From Lachnospiraceae bacterium (GTDB taxonomy: Bacteria > Bacillota > Clostridia > Lachnospirales > Lachnospiraceae), in assembly GCA_022510725.1 (NCBI GenBank), contig JAFLSW010000005.1, forward strand, positions 37,904 to 101,903: a DNA stretch of 64,000 nucleotides. The letters run 5' to 3'. The position numbers were made by a program, and so were the translations under genes. Every line of letters begins with the position of its first letter. The first letter of the stretch is position 1. Below, piece after piece: positions 1 to 8,473 of the stretch. The notes beneath the pieces are model-generated. The model was given only the letters and a program-made list of their open reading frames with translations. It had not been told where the DNA came from and did no database searches.

Positions 1-30
1 AAACTGTATCGGGAAATGAAAGGTATTTAG
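1..30 (+). CDS. possible C-terminal tail of a gene cut by the window edge
   Basis: Reading from base 1 gives KLYREMKGI followed by a TAG stop at 28-30. This could be the end of a plus-strand gene lying upstream. Nine codons are too few to identify a product, and chance is a fair alternative. Confidence 0.25.
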   Translation, partial: KLYREMKGI

Positions 31-85
31 ATCACAGCAATATAAAATGAGAGTATCAGAAGGACTTTGGAAAGGAGGGATCGGA

Positions 86-349
86 ATGCCGGAATTTGAT
101 GAAAAAGTACTTGCCTGCTTTTTGGAACATCAGCTTCAGCTGTTCCCCGAACCGGTAGCGGAAACCCCGGAAGAAGCGGAAGACTTCCTTTCGGAATGTA
201 TGGCCTTAGTCGTATCTTCTAAAAAAGAGGTATGGGAATACTTCGATGAAGAAGGCGTGGACATGGAAGGCATGGAAGAGGATGATATCTTAGAAGCCGA
301 TGAAGTCTTTGAGATAGGAGACGGCAGATATCTGATCGTAGAGTGCTAA
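86..349 (+). CDS. small acidic conserved protein, function unknown
   Basis: An 87-residue, strongly acidic protein. The ATG at 86 is chosen over one at 47 because AAAGGAGGG sits just upstream at about 71-79. The middle is rich in Asp and Glu (for example EEGVDMEGMEEDD) and the C-terminus reads FEIGDGRYLIVEC. I have the impression that similar proteins of this length occur across Lachnospiraceae, sometimes labelled 'glyoxalase', but no glyoxalase metal-binding motif is visible and I would not transfer that name. No signal peptide or membrane segment. Its stop overlaps the convergent gene's stop by four bases. Confidence 0.75.
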   Translation: MPEFDEKVLACFLEHQLQLFPEPVAETPEEAEDFLSECMALVVSSKKEVWEYFDEEGVDMEGMEEDDILEADEVFEIGDGRYLIVEC

Positions 350-2016
350 TGCAGAAGTGAAAATATTTCCAGAAAGCCGTTATGGTTATTATCATCTTTG
401 GTGATGTAGTCCGCAGCGGCTTTTGTATTTTCATTGCCGTTTATCATGCATACGCCCGTGCCGGCAGCTTCCAGCATGGAAATATCATTTGCCTCATCCC
501 CTGCGGCAATGGAATTTTCGATGGGGATATGTAAATGGTCGCAGAGAAATCGCATTGCGTTTCCTTTGGAAGCCTCTTTTACACAGCACTCCAAATAAAT
601 AGGAGAGGAATAGAAGGTATGAAGCAGATCTCCCGCAAGGGGCGATAAAGCCTGTCTGAATGCTTCCAGTTTTTCTTTTCCTTCCAGACTGATCATAAGC
701 AGCTTAAAGGGATCCTTTTTCATAATAGAAACAGGATCTTCATTTACAATAAGGGGCAGATGGATATGCTGCCTGTAATAATCCACTTCCGCATCATCCT
801 TTGGAGAGATAATGGCGTCATCGGTATAAGTCTGGGCATGAAGGTCCATCTCCTCTGCAAGCTGCAACACCTTTTGCACATAGTCCATGGGAACACGCAG
901 CTCCTGCAGGCTCTTATTTTGTCCGCAGTCATAGATCAAGGCCCCATTAAAGGAGATAATATAGGTGCCGGGCAGTATCAGTCCCAGTTTTTCTGCTGTT
1001 TCCAAAATACTTGGCAGGGGCCTGCCGCTGGACAACACAAAATGTCCCCCTTTTCCTGTAAAATCCATGATCTTATCATAGATTTCAGGAGAAAGCTGTT
1101 TTTTATCGTCCAAAAGGGTGCCATCCATATCGGAAAAAATGATCCGGTCATGGTAGCAGCCTTTTTCTCTCAAATAGGTTTTTAGATCAGATAAAATATC
1201 ATAGGGAATAAATAATTTGCCGTAGCCGGTGCCAAGATCCAGACCGGGCTTGGTGGTGCCGTGAAAATCAGAGCCTCCGGTAATGAGAAGGCCGTATTTC
1301 CCCGCAAGACGCCGCATCTGTCGTTCTTCGGCAGCATTGTAGGTAGAATATATCGCTTCGATTCCCACCAGACCGGCATCTTTTAACTCTGCCACCAATT
1401 TATCCAGTCTGGCATCACTCATATGGTATAAGACGGGATGTGCTAGTACGGGAAGACCGCCGGCTTCTAGGATCAGTTTCACAGCCTGGGCGGGGGTCAC
1501 TTTTTCTCTGGGCAGAAAGCAGGGAGCATGATCTCCTACATAGCGTTCAAAAGCTTCGGTCATGCTCTTTACATAGCCTTCTTCCAGCAGGAATTTTGCA
1601 TAGTGGGCTCTGGTCAATACCGAACCGGGAAAACGGGCAGTAAGAGCCTCATAGGAAACAGGAACGCCATGATCCGTCAGCTTCTGACACATCTTCCTGT
1701 TGCGCAGATCTCTGGAATCACGGAAGTTTTGCAGGTATTTTTGAAACGCCTGCCCCTTATGGTCGATATACAGTCCCAGAATATGAATATCTTTTCCTTC
1801 ATATTCCGTAGAAAATTCAATGGCAGGAATGACCTCCAGACCGGTACCCTTTGCCGCTTCTTTTGCCTCATCAATGCCGTCTGCCGTATCGTGGTCGCTT
1901 AAGGCAAAGGCGGAAAGTCCTTTCTCGATAGCATGGGCTACCAATTCGGCAGGAGTGAAGCTGCCGTCGGATTTATTGGAATGAACATGTAGATCTACGG
2001 TCTGCAGGGTTTTCAC
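346..2016 (-). CDS. PHP-domain phosphoesterase fused to a Cof-type HAD phosphatase
   Basis: A 556-residue two-domain protein. Residues 1 to about 285 are a PHP metallo-phosphoesterase: metal-ligand motifs DLHVHS at 8-13, SDHDT at 40-44, LAHP at 191-194 and GGSDFHG at 247-253. This resembles the YciV/RNase AM group that acts on 3',5'-nucleoside bisphosphates or RNA 5' ends. Residues from about 291 are a Cof-type HAD hydrolase with DMDGT at 296-300 and a C-terminal GDEANDISML motif. The start is the GTG at 2016, which has AAGGAG eight bases upstream and begins right before the PHP domain. An in-frame codon at 2133 would overlap the upstream ABC-F gene. Both domains keep their catalytic motifs, so two hydrolase activities on related substrates are inferred. 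It is last in a minus-strand gene run. Confidence 0.9.
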   Translation of the reverse strand: MKTLQTVDLHVHSNKSDGSFTPAELVAHAIEKGLSAFALSDHDTADGIDEAKEAAKGTGLEVIPAIEFSTEYEGKDIHILGLYIDHKGQAFQKYLQNFRDSRDLRNRKMCQKLTDHGVPVSYEALTARFPGSVLTRAHYAKFLLEEGYVKSMTEAFERYVGDHAPCFLPREKVTPAQAVKLILEAGGLPVLAHPVLYHMSDARLDKLVAELKDAGLVGIEAIYSTYNAAEERQMRRLAGKYGLLITGGSDFHGTTKPGLDLGTGYGKLFIPYDILSDLKTYLREKGCYHDRIIFSDMDGTLLDDKKQLSPEIYDKIMDFTGKGGHFVLSSGRPLPSILETAEKLGLILPGTYIISFNGALIYDCGQNKSLQELRVPMDYVQKVLQLAEEMDLHAQTYTDDAIISPKDDAEVDYYRQHIHLPLIVNEDPVSIMKKDPFKLLMISLEGKEKLEAFRQALSPLAGDLLHTFYSSPIYLECCVKEASKGNAMRFLCDHLHIPIENSIAAGDEANDISMLEAAGTGVCMINGNENTKAAADYITKDDNNHNGFLEIFSLLH

Positions 2017-2053
2017 TGTCGTTGCTCCTTCTTGCTTTTTGCTTCTGTCAGTA

Positions 2054-3691
2054 TCAGTCTTTGTCCTCTTCGGTATTGGCTGTATAAACAGTCCGTTTTC
2101 TTGCCATCTCGTCGCTTGCCAGATACTCGTCATAGGTGGTGATCTTATCGATCAGGGAGCCGTCAGGTAAGATCTCCATGATCCTGTTTGCAGTAGTCTC
2201 CACAAACTGATGGTCGTGGCAGGCAAACAGAGCAACACCGGGGAATTTAATAAGACCGTTGTTCAAAGCGGTAATGGATTCCATATCCAGGTGGTTGGTA
2301 GGCTCGTCTAAAACAAGGCAGTTGGCGCCGCTGATCATCATCTTGGACAACAGGCACCGTACCTTTTCGCCACCGGATAGTACCTTTACTTTTTTCACTC
2401 CGTCTTCTCCGGCAAATAACATTCTGCCCAGGAAGCCGCGGACATAGGTAATATCGTCTACGGGAGAGTAGCCCATGAGCCAGTCGGCAATGGTCAGATC
2501 GCTGTCAAATTCCTTGGTGGAATCCTTGGGGAAGTAAGCCTGGGAGGTGGTCACGCCCCACTTGAAGCTGCCTTCGTCCGGCTCAATCTCGCCCATTAAG
2601 ATCTGGAAGAGGGTGGTCTTTGCCAGTTCATTGCCTCCAACAAAGGCGACTTTATCGTCATGGTTCAAAATAAAGGAGATACCGTCCAATACCTTTTCTC
2701 CGTTTACGGTCTTGCTGATATTCTCCACGCTTAATACTTCATTACCGATCTCTCTGTCGGGACGGAAATCGATATAGGGATATTTTCTGCTGGAGGGCTT
2801 GATCTCGTCTAACTCGATCTTTTCCAAAGCACGCTTTCTGGAGGTAGCCTGTTTGGATTTGGAAGCGTTGGCGGAGAAGCGGGAAATGAACTCCTGCAAC
2901 TCCTTGATCTTTTCTTCCTTCTTCTTGTTGGCTTCCTTCATCTGCTTGATCAAAAGCTGGCTAGACTCATACCAGAAATCGTAGTTACCTGCATATAACT
3001 GAATCTTGCCATAGTCAATGTCCGCGATATGGGTGCAGACCTTATTTAAGAAATAACGGTCGTGGGAGACCACGATGACCGTATTGTCAAAATCGATCAA
3101 AAATTCCTCCAGCCATGCGATGGCATCTAAGTCCAAATGGTTGGTAGGCTCGTCTAACAGCAGAATATCGGGATTGCCAAAAAGGGCTTTTGCCAATAGG
3201 ACCTTTACCTTTTCGCTGCCGTTAAGCGTGTTCATTTCCACTGTGTGCAGTTCCGTGTCAATGCCTAAGCCGTTTAACAGCATAGCGGCATTGGTCTCCG
3301 CATCCCAGCCGTCCATCTCCGCAAATTCCGCTTCCAGTTCGCTGGCACGGATGCCGTCCTCATCGCTGAAATCCTCTTTGGCATAGATTTCGTCCTTTTC
3401 CTTCATGATCTCATAAAGACGCTGATTGCCCATGATGACCACATCCATGACGGTATAGGCATCATATTTAAAGTGATCCTGTTCCAGCACGGAAAGCCTC
3501 TGACCGGGTGTAATGGCGATCTCGCCATTGGTGGTTTCCAGATCCCCGGATAAGATCTTTAAAAATGTGGATTTTCCGGCGCCGTTTGCACCGATGAGTC
3601 CATAGCAGTTTCCTTCTGTAAATTTGATGTTTACCTCTTCAAACAGGGCCTTTTTACCTACGCGATAGGTCACATTGTTTGCACTAATCAT
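2054..3691 (-). CDS. ABC-F family ATP-binding protein (YkpA/YbiT-like)
   Basis: A 545-residue soluble protein with two ATP-binding cassettes and no membrane domain, the layout of ABC-F ribosome-associated ATPases. Cassette 1 has Walker A GANGAGKST (about residues 34-42) and Walker B LLLDEPTNHLD. Cassette 2 has LSGGEKVR and LVLDEPTNHLD. A charged inter-cassette linker, rich in Lys and Glu, lies at about 245-310. Two motifs deviate: the cassette 1 signature reads LNGSEKV rather than LSGGE, and the cassette 2 P-loop reads GGNELAKTT rather than GxNGxGKTT. Deviations of this kind are, as I recall, a feature of the YkpA/YbiT subgroup. A good site, GAGGAG, precedes the ATG. The role is probably translation-related; antibiotic protection cannot be judged from sequence. 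Confidence 0.9.
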   Translation of the reverse strand: MISANNVTYRVGKKALFEEVNIKFTEGNCYGLIGANGAGKSTFLKILSGDLETTNGEIAITPGQRLSVLEQDHFKYDAYTVMDVVIMGNQRLYEIMKEKDEIYAKEDFSDEDGIRASELEAEFAEMDGWDAETNAAMLLNGLGIDTELHTVEMNTLNGSEKVKVLLAKALFGNPDILLLDEPTNHLDLDAIAWLEEFLIDFDNTVIVVSHDRYFLNKVCTHIADIDYGKIQLYAGNYDFWYESSQLLIKQMKEANKKKEEKIKELQEFISRFSANASKSKQATSRKRALEKIELDEIKPSSRKYPYIDFRPDREIGNEVLSVENISKTVNGEKVLDGISFILNHDDKVAFVGGNELAKTTLFQILMGEIEPDEGSFKWGVTTSQAYFPKDSTKEFDSDLTIADWLMGYSPVDDITYVRGFLGRMLFAGEDGVKKVKVLSGGEKVRCLLSKMMISGANCLVLDEPTNHLDMESITALNNGLIKFPGVALFACHDHQFVETTANRIMEILPDGSLIDKITTYDEYLASDEMARKRTVYTANTEEDKD

Positions 3692-3709
3692 GTTTTTCTC
3701 CTCATTTCC

Positions 3710-4687
3710 TTACCATTCTTTTTTTAATTCCATGTCCCAGTCAAGGGTATAGGGACCGTCTTCCATTTTTAATAGCTTTTCATAATAGCCATAGCGTTGT
3801 ACGGTGGGCGAATCATCATCCATCATAGGATCGCTCTGCCAGAATTCATATCCCAACAAATAAGATGCCATCATTTCATCCCAGGAATCATACATTTCCT
3901 GCAAGATCAGGGAATTTTCCAGGGAAGCATCCATGGCTTCCTCGTAGGTCATATAGCCGCACACATAGAAATCGCCATATAATTGGTTGATCCTTACAAG
4001 ATCCCATGCGGTAATGCTTTCTTCATCTTCCCCTTCCTGATAGAAGGAGTAGACCATGATATATCGGAACAGATTTTCTTCCTTGCCGGATTCCATCAGC
4101 GCATCGGCAAATTCTTCCGGACCCAGATCCAGCCAGCCCAGTTCTTCCATTTCATCTAAGTATTTACGCCAGGTTGCTCTATGACCTTCTTCCCGAAGCC
4201 ATTCGATCTGCTCCAGGGCGGATTCCCTATCCTCTATATTCCAGCTGTATTCCAGACCAAGGGAGGTTAAGCGGGCGTTGGTATCGTTTGGGACTAAGCC
4301 GCCTACCAGCCGCCAGTTGGCTCCGTTGCTGTAGGTTAAGGGAGCATAGGTGGCATTGAACCACAAAACAGTATCAGGTGTATCAAAGCCCTCTAAAGAT
4401 TCGCCGGTGTCATTTCCCATAAGCTGGGACATGGTCACCCGCCCGTCGGAATCCGATTCTTCCGGTTCCCTCTCTGTGTCAATATCATCTGCATGGTCTT
4501 GCTCCGGCTGGTTTTTGTTTTTCCCCGGAAGCTGTTCCTCTGCTCGGCTTATTTCTTCCTCCGGTTCCGGTAACTGCTTGCTGCATCCTGTTAAAGTAAA
4601 CAGCAGAAGAGCCGTGAAAAATAAACAGAAGCATTTCCTGCGTTTATTTTTTCCTCTTGTAGTAATAGTCCGATAGATCGAAGCCAT
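3710..4687 (-). CDS. DUF1266-containing lipoprotein
   Basis: A 325-residue predicted lipoprotein. A basic N-terminus (KNKRRK), a hydrophobic core and the lipobox LTGC give a type II signal peptide with lipidation at Cys about 35. An acidic linker follows to about residue 90. The C-terminal part matches the DUF1266 pattern: WNIEDRESALEQIEWL, then AWDLVRINQLYG, GYMTYEEAM and a SWDEMMASYLLGYEFW block. The ATG at 4687 is preferred to 4693 because GGAGG abuts the first ATG with no spacing but lies six bases from the second. The 5' end overlaps the upstream lipoprotein gene by 44 bases, suggesting translational coupling. DUF1266 has no known biochemical role. Confidence 0.85.
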   Translation of the reverse strand: MASIYRTITTRGKNKRRKCFCLFFTALLLFTLTGCSKQLPEPEEEISRAEEQLPGKNKNQPEQDHADDIDTEREPEESDSDGRVTMSQLMGNDTGESLEGFDTPDTVLWFNATYAPLTYSNGANWRLVGGLVPNDTNARLTSLGLEYSWNIEDRESALEQIEWLREEGHRATWRKYLDEMEELGWLDLGPEEFADALMESGKEENLFRYIMVYSFYQEGEDEESITAWDLVRINQLYGDFYVCGYMTYEEAMDASLENSLILQEMYDSWDEMMASYLLGYEFWQSDPMMDDDSPTVQRYGYYEKLLKMEDGPYTLDWDMELKKEW

Positions 4688-5981
4688 AAGCATCCTCCAA
4701 TTCTTTCAGTACGGTGTTTGTAGAATCATCAAATTTTTCGGGGTATAATTCCACCTTATATTCCAGGACATAACCTTCTTTAATAAGAATATAAGAAAAT
4801 ATCAGGACCCTGTGCAATGTCAGGTCATCGGTGTAATCCATATCGCATTCGATTATGGTATATAATGCGGCATCAAAATCAGTAAGAGGGATCGTTTCAC
4901 CTGTGATTACATGATGCGCTTTCTCATATCCATTGTAGAAGTCTTGCTTGGACCGGATCTCTCTGGGAATTTCCGTATTGAAGCCCTGCATTCCCACAAT
5001 ACTGATGGTGGCAGTCACGTCAACGCCATGGAGAGAAGAAGTTACATAATCGTCACTATCAAACCAGACATCATATCCCATAGGGACCATAACAGGGCAG
5101 TCCGCTTCACCGTTATAATATGCCAGAGTACCTAAGCCTAAATATTGATAGCCATCTATCCCAGCCAGCACATTGTGGCCTTCACGGGGTACATACTCAT
5201 CCTGCGTCTGTTCAAAGGATGCTTCCTGTTCGGCGTAATAACTACCGGTGGAACGGATGGGATCCAAGTCGATGCCATAGCATTTTTCCATATCGTCTAT
5301 GATCAGGTCGGTTTCCTCATCTGTGGACCATTCTGACATTTCCAGACTCCATATGACGGCTACAGAATCGCTTTGTAATTCCAGATAAAAGATTTTCCTG
5401 CATTGGGAGATACTACCTTGTGAATCGGGATTTTCTGCCGTGGCGATCACATATCTGTCGTCGCCGTTTTCCATCACATTACCGATATGGACATTTTCAT
5501 ATATTCTTGTTTCAAATTCGGTATCCATTTCCCAACCATATTCCATGTCCAGGTCGATATGATAATCCAGACAGGCATACAGTTCGTCTATGTCCTCCAC
5601 ATTGTAAACCGCAGCATCATAGGAAAGCCCATGCTCATCATATAAACAGAAACCTTCTTCATAAACTTCAGTGCCTACAGGCGCATATGCATAGGTTGTA
5701 TAGCCGGTAACAATGTCTGTGATCTCTATCCTTTCCACATGCTCCAAAGCGGCCAGTTCTTCTTCGGAAAGCTTTCTTGGGGACTTGTCCTGGTCCGGAT
5801 CGGAAGTCTCTTCCTTTCTGGTCTTTACATCATCTTTGTCTGCCGGTGCTTTTGTTTCTATTTCCGGTTCCGGCTCTACATTCCTATTCTCCTGCTTTCC
5901 GCAGCCGGTCAATAATGCCATAAACAGAAAAATACAGAGCGGCAGTAAAAGCCACTCCTTTTGTTTTTTTGTGCTCTTCAT
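4644..5981 (-). CDS. uncharacterised acidic lipoprotein
   Basis: About 445 residues. The N-terminus KSTKKQKEWLLLPLCIFLFM leads to the lipobox LLTGC, so it should be exported and lipid-anchored. A disordered Glu/Asp/Lys linker follows (residues about 30-75), then a roughly 370-residue domain rich in Tyr, Asp and Glu that I do not recognise. The start is one of two adjacent ATGs at 5984 and 5981; AAGGAG gives better spacing to the second. The gene overlaps the DUF1266 lipoprotein gene, so the two lipoproteins are probably made together and may act together on the outer face of the membrane. Confidence 0.85.
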   Translation of the reverse strand: MKSTKKQKEWLLLPLCIFLFMALLTGCGKQENRNVEPEPEIETKAPADKDDVKTRKEETSDPDQDKSPRKLSEEELAALEHVERIEITDIVTGYTTYAYAPVGTEVYEEGFCLYDEHGLSYDAAVYNVEDIDELYACLDYHIDLDMEYGWEMDTEFETRIYENVHIGNVMENGDDRYVIATAENPDSQGSISQCRKIFYLELQSDSVAVIWSLEMSEWSTDEETDLIIDDMEKCYGIDLDPIRSTGSYYAEQEASFEQTQDEYVPREGHNVLAGIDGYQYLGLGTLAYYNGEADCPVMVPMGYDVWFDSDDYVTSSLHGVDVTATISIVGMQGFNTEIPREIRSKQDFYNGYEKAHHVITGETIPLTDFDAALYTIIECDMDYTDDLTLHRVLIFSYILIKEGYVLEYKVELYPEKFDDSTNTVLKELEDAYGFDLSDYYYKRKK

Positions 5982-6036
5982 CATGTTTCTCCTTCATTGC
6001 ATATGAGATAAAATAAAATTTTGCTGATGTATTTTG

Positions 6037-7155
6037 TCAGGCAACAACCCGGTTTTTTCCTTCCTTTTTGCCTTTGTACAGATTATCGTCTGCCGAAGCG
6101 ATCAGCTTTGTCATGGCAAGGCCGGGGCTGTACTCCGCTACGCCAAAGGTCATGGTAATGTGGATGGTGGTATCCTCCGCCCTGGTCAGGGTCTGGGAAA
6201 TGGAACTGCGGATCTCTTCTGCAATGGGAAGGGCGTCCACCTTGTTTTCCGGCACCAGGATGAGGATTTCCTCTCCGCCCCAGCGGCATACGCTGGCGCC
6301 TTCCGGCACATGGGAACAGATGGTGTCTGCAACCGTAGTCAGCACCACATCTCCTACATTATGACCATAGGTATCATTTATCTTTTTAAAATCGTCGATA
6401 TCACCAATGATAATGGAAAAGGGCACTCCCTTTTTCCTGGAAAGCTCTACGGCTTCTGTCAGACATTTGTCCATACTGCGCCGATTTAACAGACCGGTCA
6501 AAGGGTCCTTGCTGGAAAGAGCCTCCAGCTGGCGGTTCTGCCGTTCCAATTGCAGCTCGTTGCGCCGGATCTCAATAATGAACAGGACGGAGAAAAAGAT
6601 CAGCATGACAAATGCCACCAGGGCATTAAAAGTATAAGATATTGTCAGATTCTGGTCAAAAACGCGTTCTGTATAAATAGGAGTGGTATTGTTGGATATG
6701 ATCCTTGCTGCGATAAATACCACTAAAATGACAAAGGTGTAATAGAAAGGTTTCCTGATGCTGCGGTTAAATTCCGGAAGGGCATATGCCAGATAAAAGG
6801 CCACTGGTATCAGTGCCAGGGTATAGATCATAAAACCCCAATCCCAGCCGGCTAAAAGGGAGGCCATAACGGAATGGAGCTGAATTTCCACATAGCAGCA
6901 AAGAAAAACGGCATAAAATTTCTTTCTTGGGACCAGAAATGTTCCAAGAAAGAAATAAAAAAGAACCACAAAAAAATTATAAATATATAAAATGGTATAG
7001 TTAAGCAATAAAAATCTGGCGGTAATAACGACATGGATCAAGGAGATAGAGTAACAGATAAATCTGTACTTGCCTTCTTCTTTTAATTCTTCCACGCCAG
7101 TTAAAATATTCGCCAGATTGTGCAGCTGATTCATTAAATACTTCATAAGTCCCAA
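6037..7155 (-). CDS. membrane-anchored diguanylate cyclase (GGDEF)
   Basis: About 372 residues. The first 200 contain roughly six hydrophobic segments, forming a membrane sensor module. A short coiled stretch (RRNELQLERQNRQLEALS) leads into a GGDEF domain starting SKDPLTGLLNRRSMDKCL. Substrate and metal motifs are intact: DIDDFKKINDTYGHNVGD, then RWGGEEI as the signature, so synthesis of cyclic di-GMP is expected. The RxxD inhibitory site normally a few residues before the signature is absent, so product inhibition may be missing. The start is uncertain: a TTG at 7155 lies three bases after AGAGG, while an ATG at 7146 is twelve bases away. It sits between YjfB and the lipoprotein genes on the same strand. 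Confidence 0.88.
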   Translation of the reverse strand: MGLMKYLMNQLHNLANILTGVEELKEEGKYRFICYSISLIHVVITARFLLLNYTILYIYNFFVVLFYFFLGTFLVPRKKFYAVFLCCYVEIQLHSVMASLLAGWDWGFMIYTLALIPVAFYLAYALPEFNRSIRKPFYYTFVILVVFIAARIISNNTTPIYTERVFDQNLTISYTFNALVAFVMLIFFSVLFIIEIRRNELQLERQNRQLEALSSKDPLTGLLNRRSMDKCLTEAVELSRKKGVPFSIIIGDIDDFKKINDTYGHNVGDVVLTTVADTICSHVPEGASVCRWGGEEILILVPENKVDALPIAEEIRSSISQTLTRAEDTTIHITMTFGVAEYSPGLAMTKLIASADDNLYKGKKEGKNRVVA

Positions 7156-7190
7156 AAACCTCTTGACTGTCTAAACACGAAAAATACTTA

Positions 7191-7379
7191 CTAGATGTAC
7201 AGGTCAATATTGGAACCAATATTGGGATTAACAGACAATTCCATAGAATGGTTCATCATGCGGATGAGGCTGTCACCAAAATCGGAATTGTTTTCCAACG
7301 CCTTATCCAAAACAGCGATGCTGACCTCATTTCTTAAATTTACATTGGCTAAAGCCATAGACAAACCCGGGATATCCAT
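7191..7379 (-). CDS. YjfB family putative motility protein
   Basis: A 62-residue protein, MDIPGLSMALANVNLRNEVS onward, ending MELSVNPNIGSNIDLYI. The N-terminal helix, the central alternation and the VNPNIGxNIDLYI-type ending match the YjfB-like family, which is linked to flagellar motility in Bacillus but has no known biochemistry. AAAGGAGG lies eight bases before the ATG. It is first in the minus-strand run, 35 bases before the diguanylate cyclase, and diverges from a second GGDEF-type gene. That context fits a motility or cyclic di-GMP group. Confidence 0.88.
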   Translation of the reverse strand: MDIPGLSMALANVNLRNEVSIAVLDKALENNSDFGDSLIRMMNHSMELSVNPNIGSNIDLYI

Positions 7380-7436
7380 TGTTCATGCCTCCTTTTCGAA
7401 CTCGTACTAAAGTACCATGTTCAAATATCTTATCTT

Positions 7437-7464
7437 ATTTTAACACATTTCCACAAAAATTCAA
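7437..7464 (-). promoter_or_regulatory. predicted SigA-type promoter for yjfB
   Basis: On the minus strand TTGAAT (7459-7464) and TAAAAT (7437-7442) are separated by 16 bases, about 58 bases upstream of the yjfB start. A GTACT-TT-AGTAC palindrome lies in the leader. No convincing SigD consensus was seen. Confidence 0.45.
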
Positions 7465-7472
7465 CTGCTTTC

Positions 7473-7501
7473 TTGCCAAAAGCCATAAAAATAGATATAA
7501 T
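7473..7501 (+). promoter_or_regulatory. predicted SigA promoter for the PocR-GGDEF gene
   Basis: TTGCCA (7473-7478) and TATAAT (7496-7501) are separated by exactly 17 bases. The leader carries a short hairpin, TTGGC with GCCAA, at 7513-7528. The next gene starts at 7553. Confidence 0.65.
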
Positions 7502-7552
7502 ATTTTCAAGCGTTGGCTTTACCGCCAAATGGGGGAAAAGAGAGGTATTTTT

Positions 7553-8473
7553 ATGGCATTCGGACTTGTACCTTTGGAAAAAAGATTAAAGGACAACATT
7601 CGCAATTACAGCCTGGATCAGATATTTGATATCGGACAGTTGTCTGAACTCTTAGAAAACATGCACGGGTTTTCCGGCATCAGTATCCTGATCGTGGACA
7701 GACATGGAGAAAAAGCTGCAAGCGCGGGTAATTTTGTAGGCTTCAAACCGGATACGGCAGGTGCCCCGGGCAAAAAAGTGCAGGTGGAGGGCAGGACCAT
7801 TGCCCATGTATATACCAAGGAAGAAGAGATGGCCGACAAGGCCAAGGAAGCCATGGTAGACGGTCTTGTGGCTTTGCTGACCGGCCTGGGACAAAAGTCT
7901 TATGAAGCTTTGGAGCTTTCCATTTATGCAGACGATCTGGAGCAGCGCCTTGAAAAAGAGCAGTTCCAGGTAAAACACGGAGAAAAGACGGATGCTTTGA
8001 CAGGCGTATTGAACAGCACACATTTTGATGATAAGATGCAGGTGGTTGACCGGTCCCAGGTGGTTCCGGTGGCCTTGATCTGTGCCAATATCAATGATTG
8101 GAAATATGTCAATGACCATTATGGAGATGAGGAAAGTGACAGATTGATCCAAGTAGTAGCATCTATCCTGCAGGAAGAGGCAAAACCGGAATACATTATC
8201 GGCAGGTGCGGCGGCGATTTCTTCCATATCCTGATTTCCATGGCGGAGGATGAGGAAGCAAGGGATTATTGCGACAGAGTGCAGAAACGGTGTCTGGAAT
8301 TTGAAGACGATCATCTGGCGCCCAGCGTGGCATGCGGCTATGTGCTCAAATACAATGTGGAACAGGAATTGTCCCAGCTTGTATCCGATGCGGAATATGA
8401 AATGTTCAACAATAAGTTTGAGATCAAAAATGCACCGGGTTACAGAGAACGGCTTACCAAAGGGGAATCATGA
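7553..8473 (+). CDS. PocR-like sensory domain with degenerate GGDEF domain
   Basis: A 306-residue soluble protein. The ATG at 7553 is used: it lies behind AGAGG and starts the recognisable protein; the longer frame from 7379 would cross its own promoter. Residues about 15-125 resemble a PocR-type ligand-binding domain (LDQIFDIGQLSELLENMHG, then SILIVDRHGEKAAS). A short coil leads to a GGDEF-like domain beginning EKTDALTGVLNSTHFDDKM. The catalytic residues are altered: DxDxFK has become NINDWK, and the GGDEF signature reads GGDFF. Metal binding and catalysis should therefore be impaired, so a sensory, GTP-binding or regulatory role is more likely than cyclic di-GMP synthesis. Its stop overlaps the next start (ATGA). 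Confidence 0.85.
   Translation: MAFGLVPLEKRLKDNIRNYSLDQIFDIGQLSELLENMHGFSGISILIVDRHGEKAASAGNFVGFKPDTAGAPGKKVQVEGRTIAHVYTKEEEMADKAKEAMVDGLVALLTGLGQKSYEALELSIYADDLEQRLEKEQFQVKHGEKTDALTGVLNSTHFDDKMQVVDRSQVVPVALICANINDWKYVNDHYGDEESDRLIQVVASILQEEAKPEYIIGRCGGDFFHILISMAEDEEARDYCDRVQKRCLEFEDDHLAPSVACGYVLKYNVEQELSQLVSDAEYEMFNNKFEIKNAPGYRERLTKGES

Noticed and set aside
7652..8314. 220-codon minus-strand frame within the PocR-GGDEF gene
   Set aside because: Antisense shadow; the plus strand carries clear family motifs, a promoter and a ribosome-binding site.
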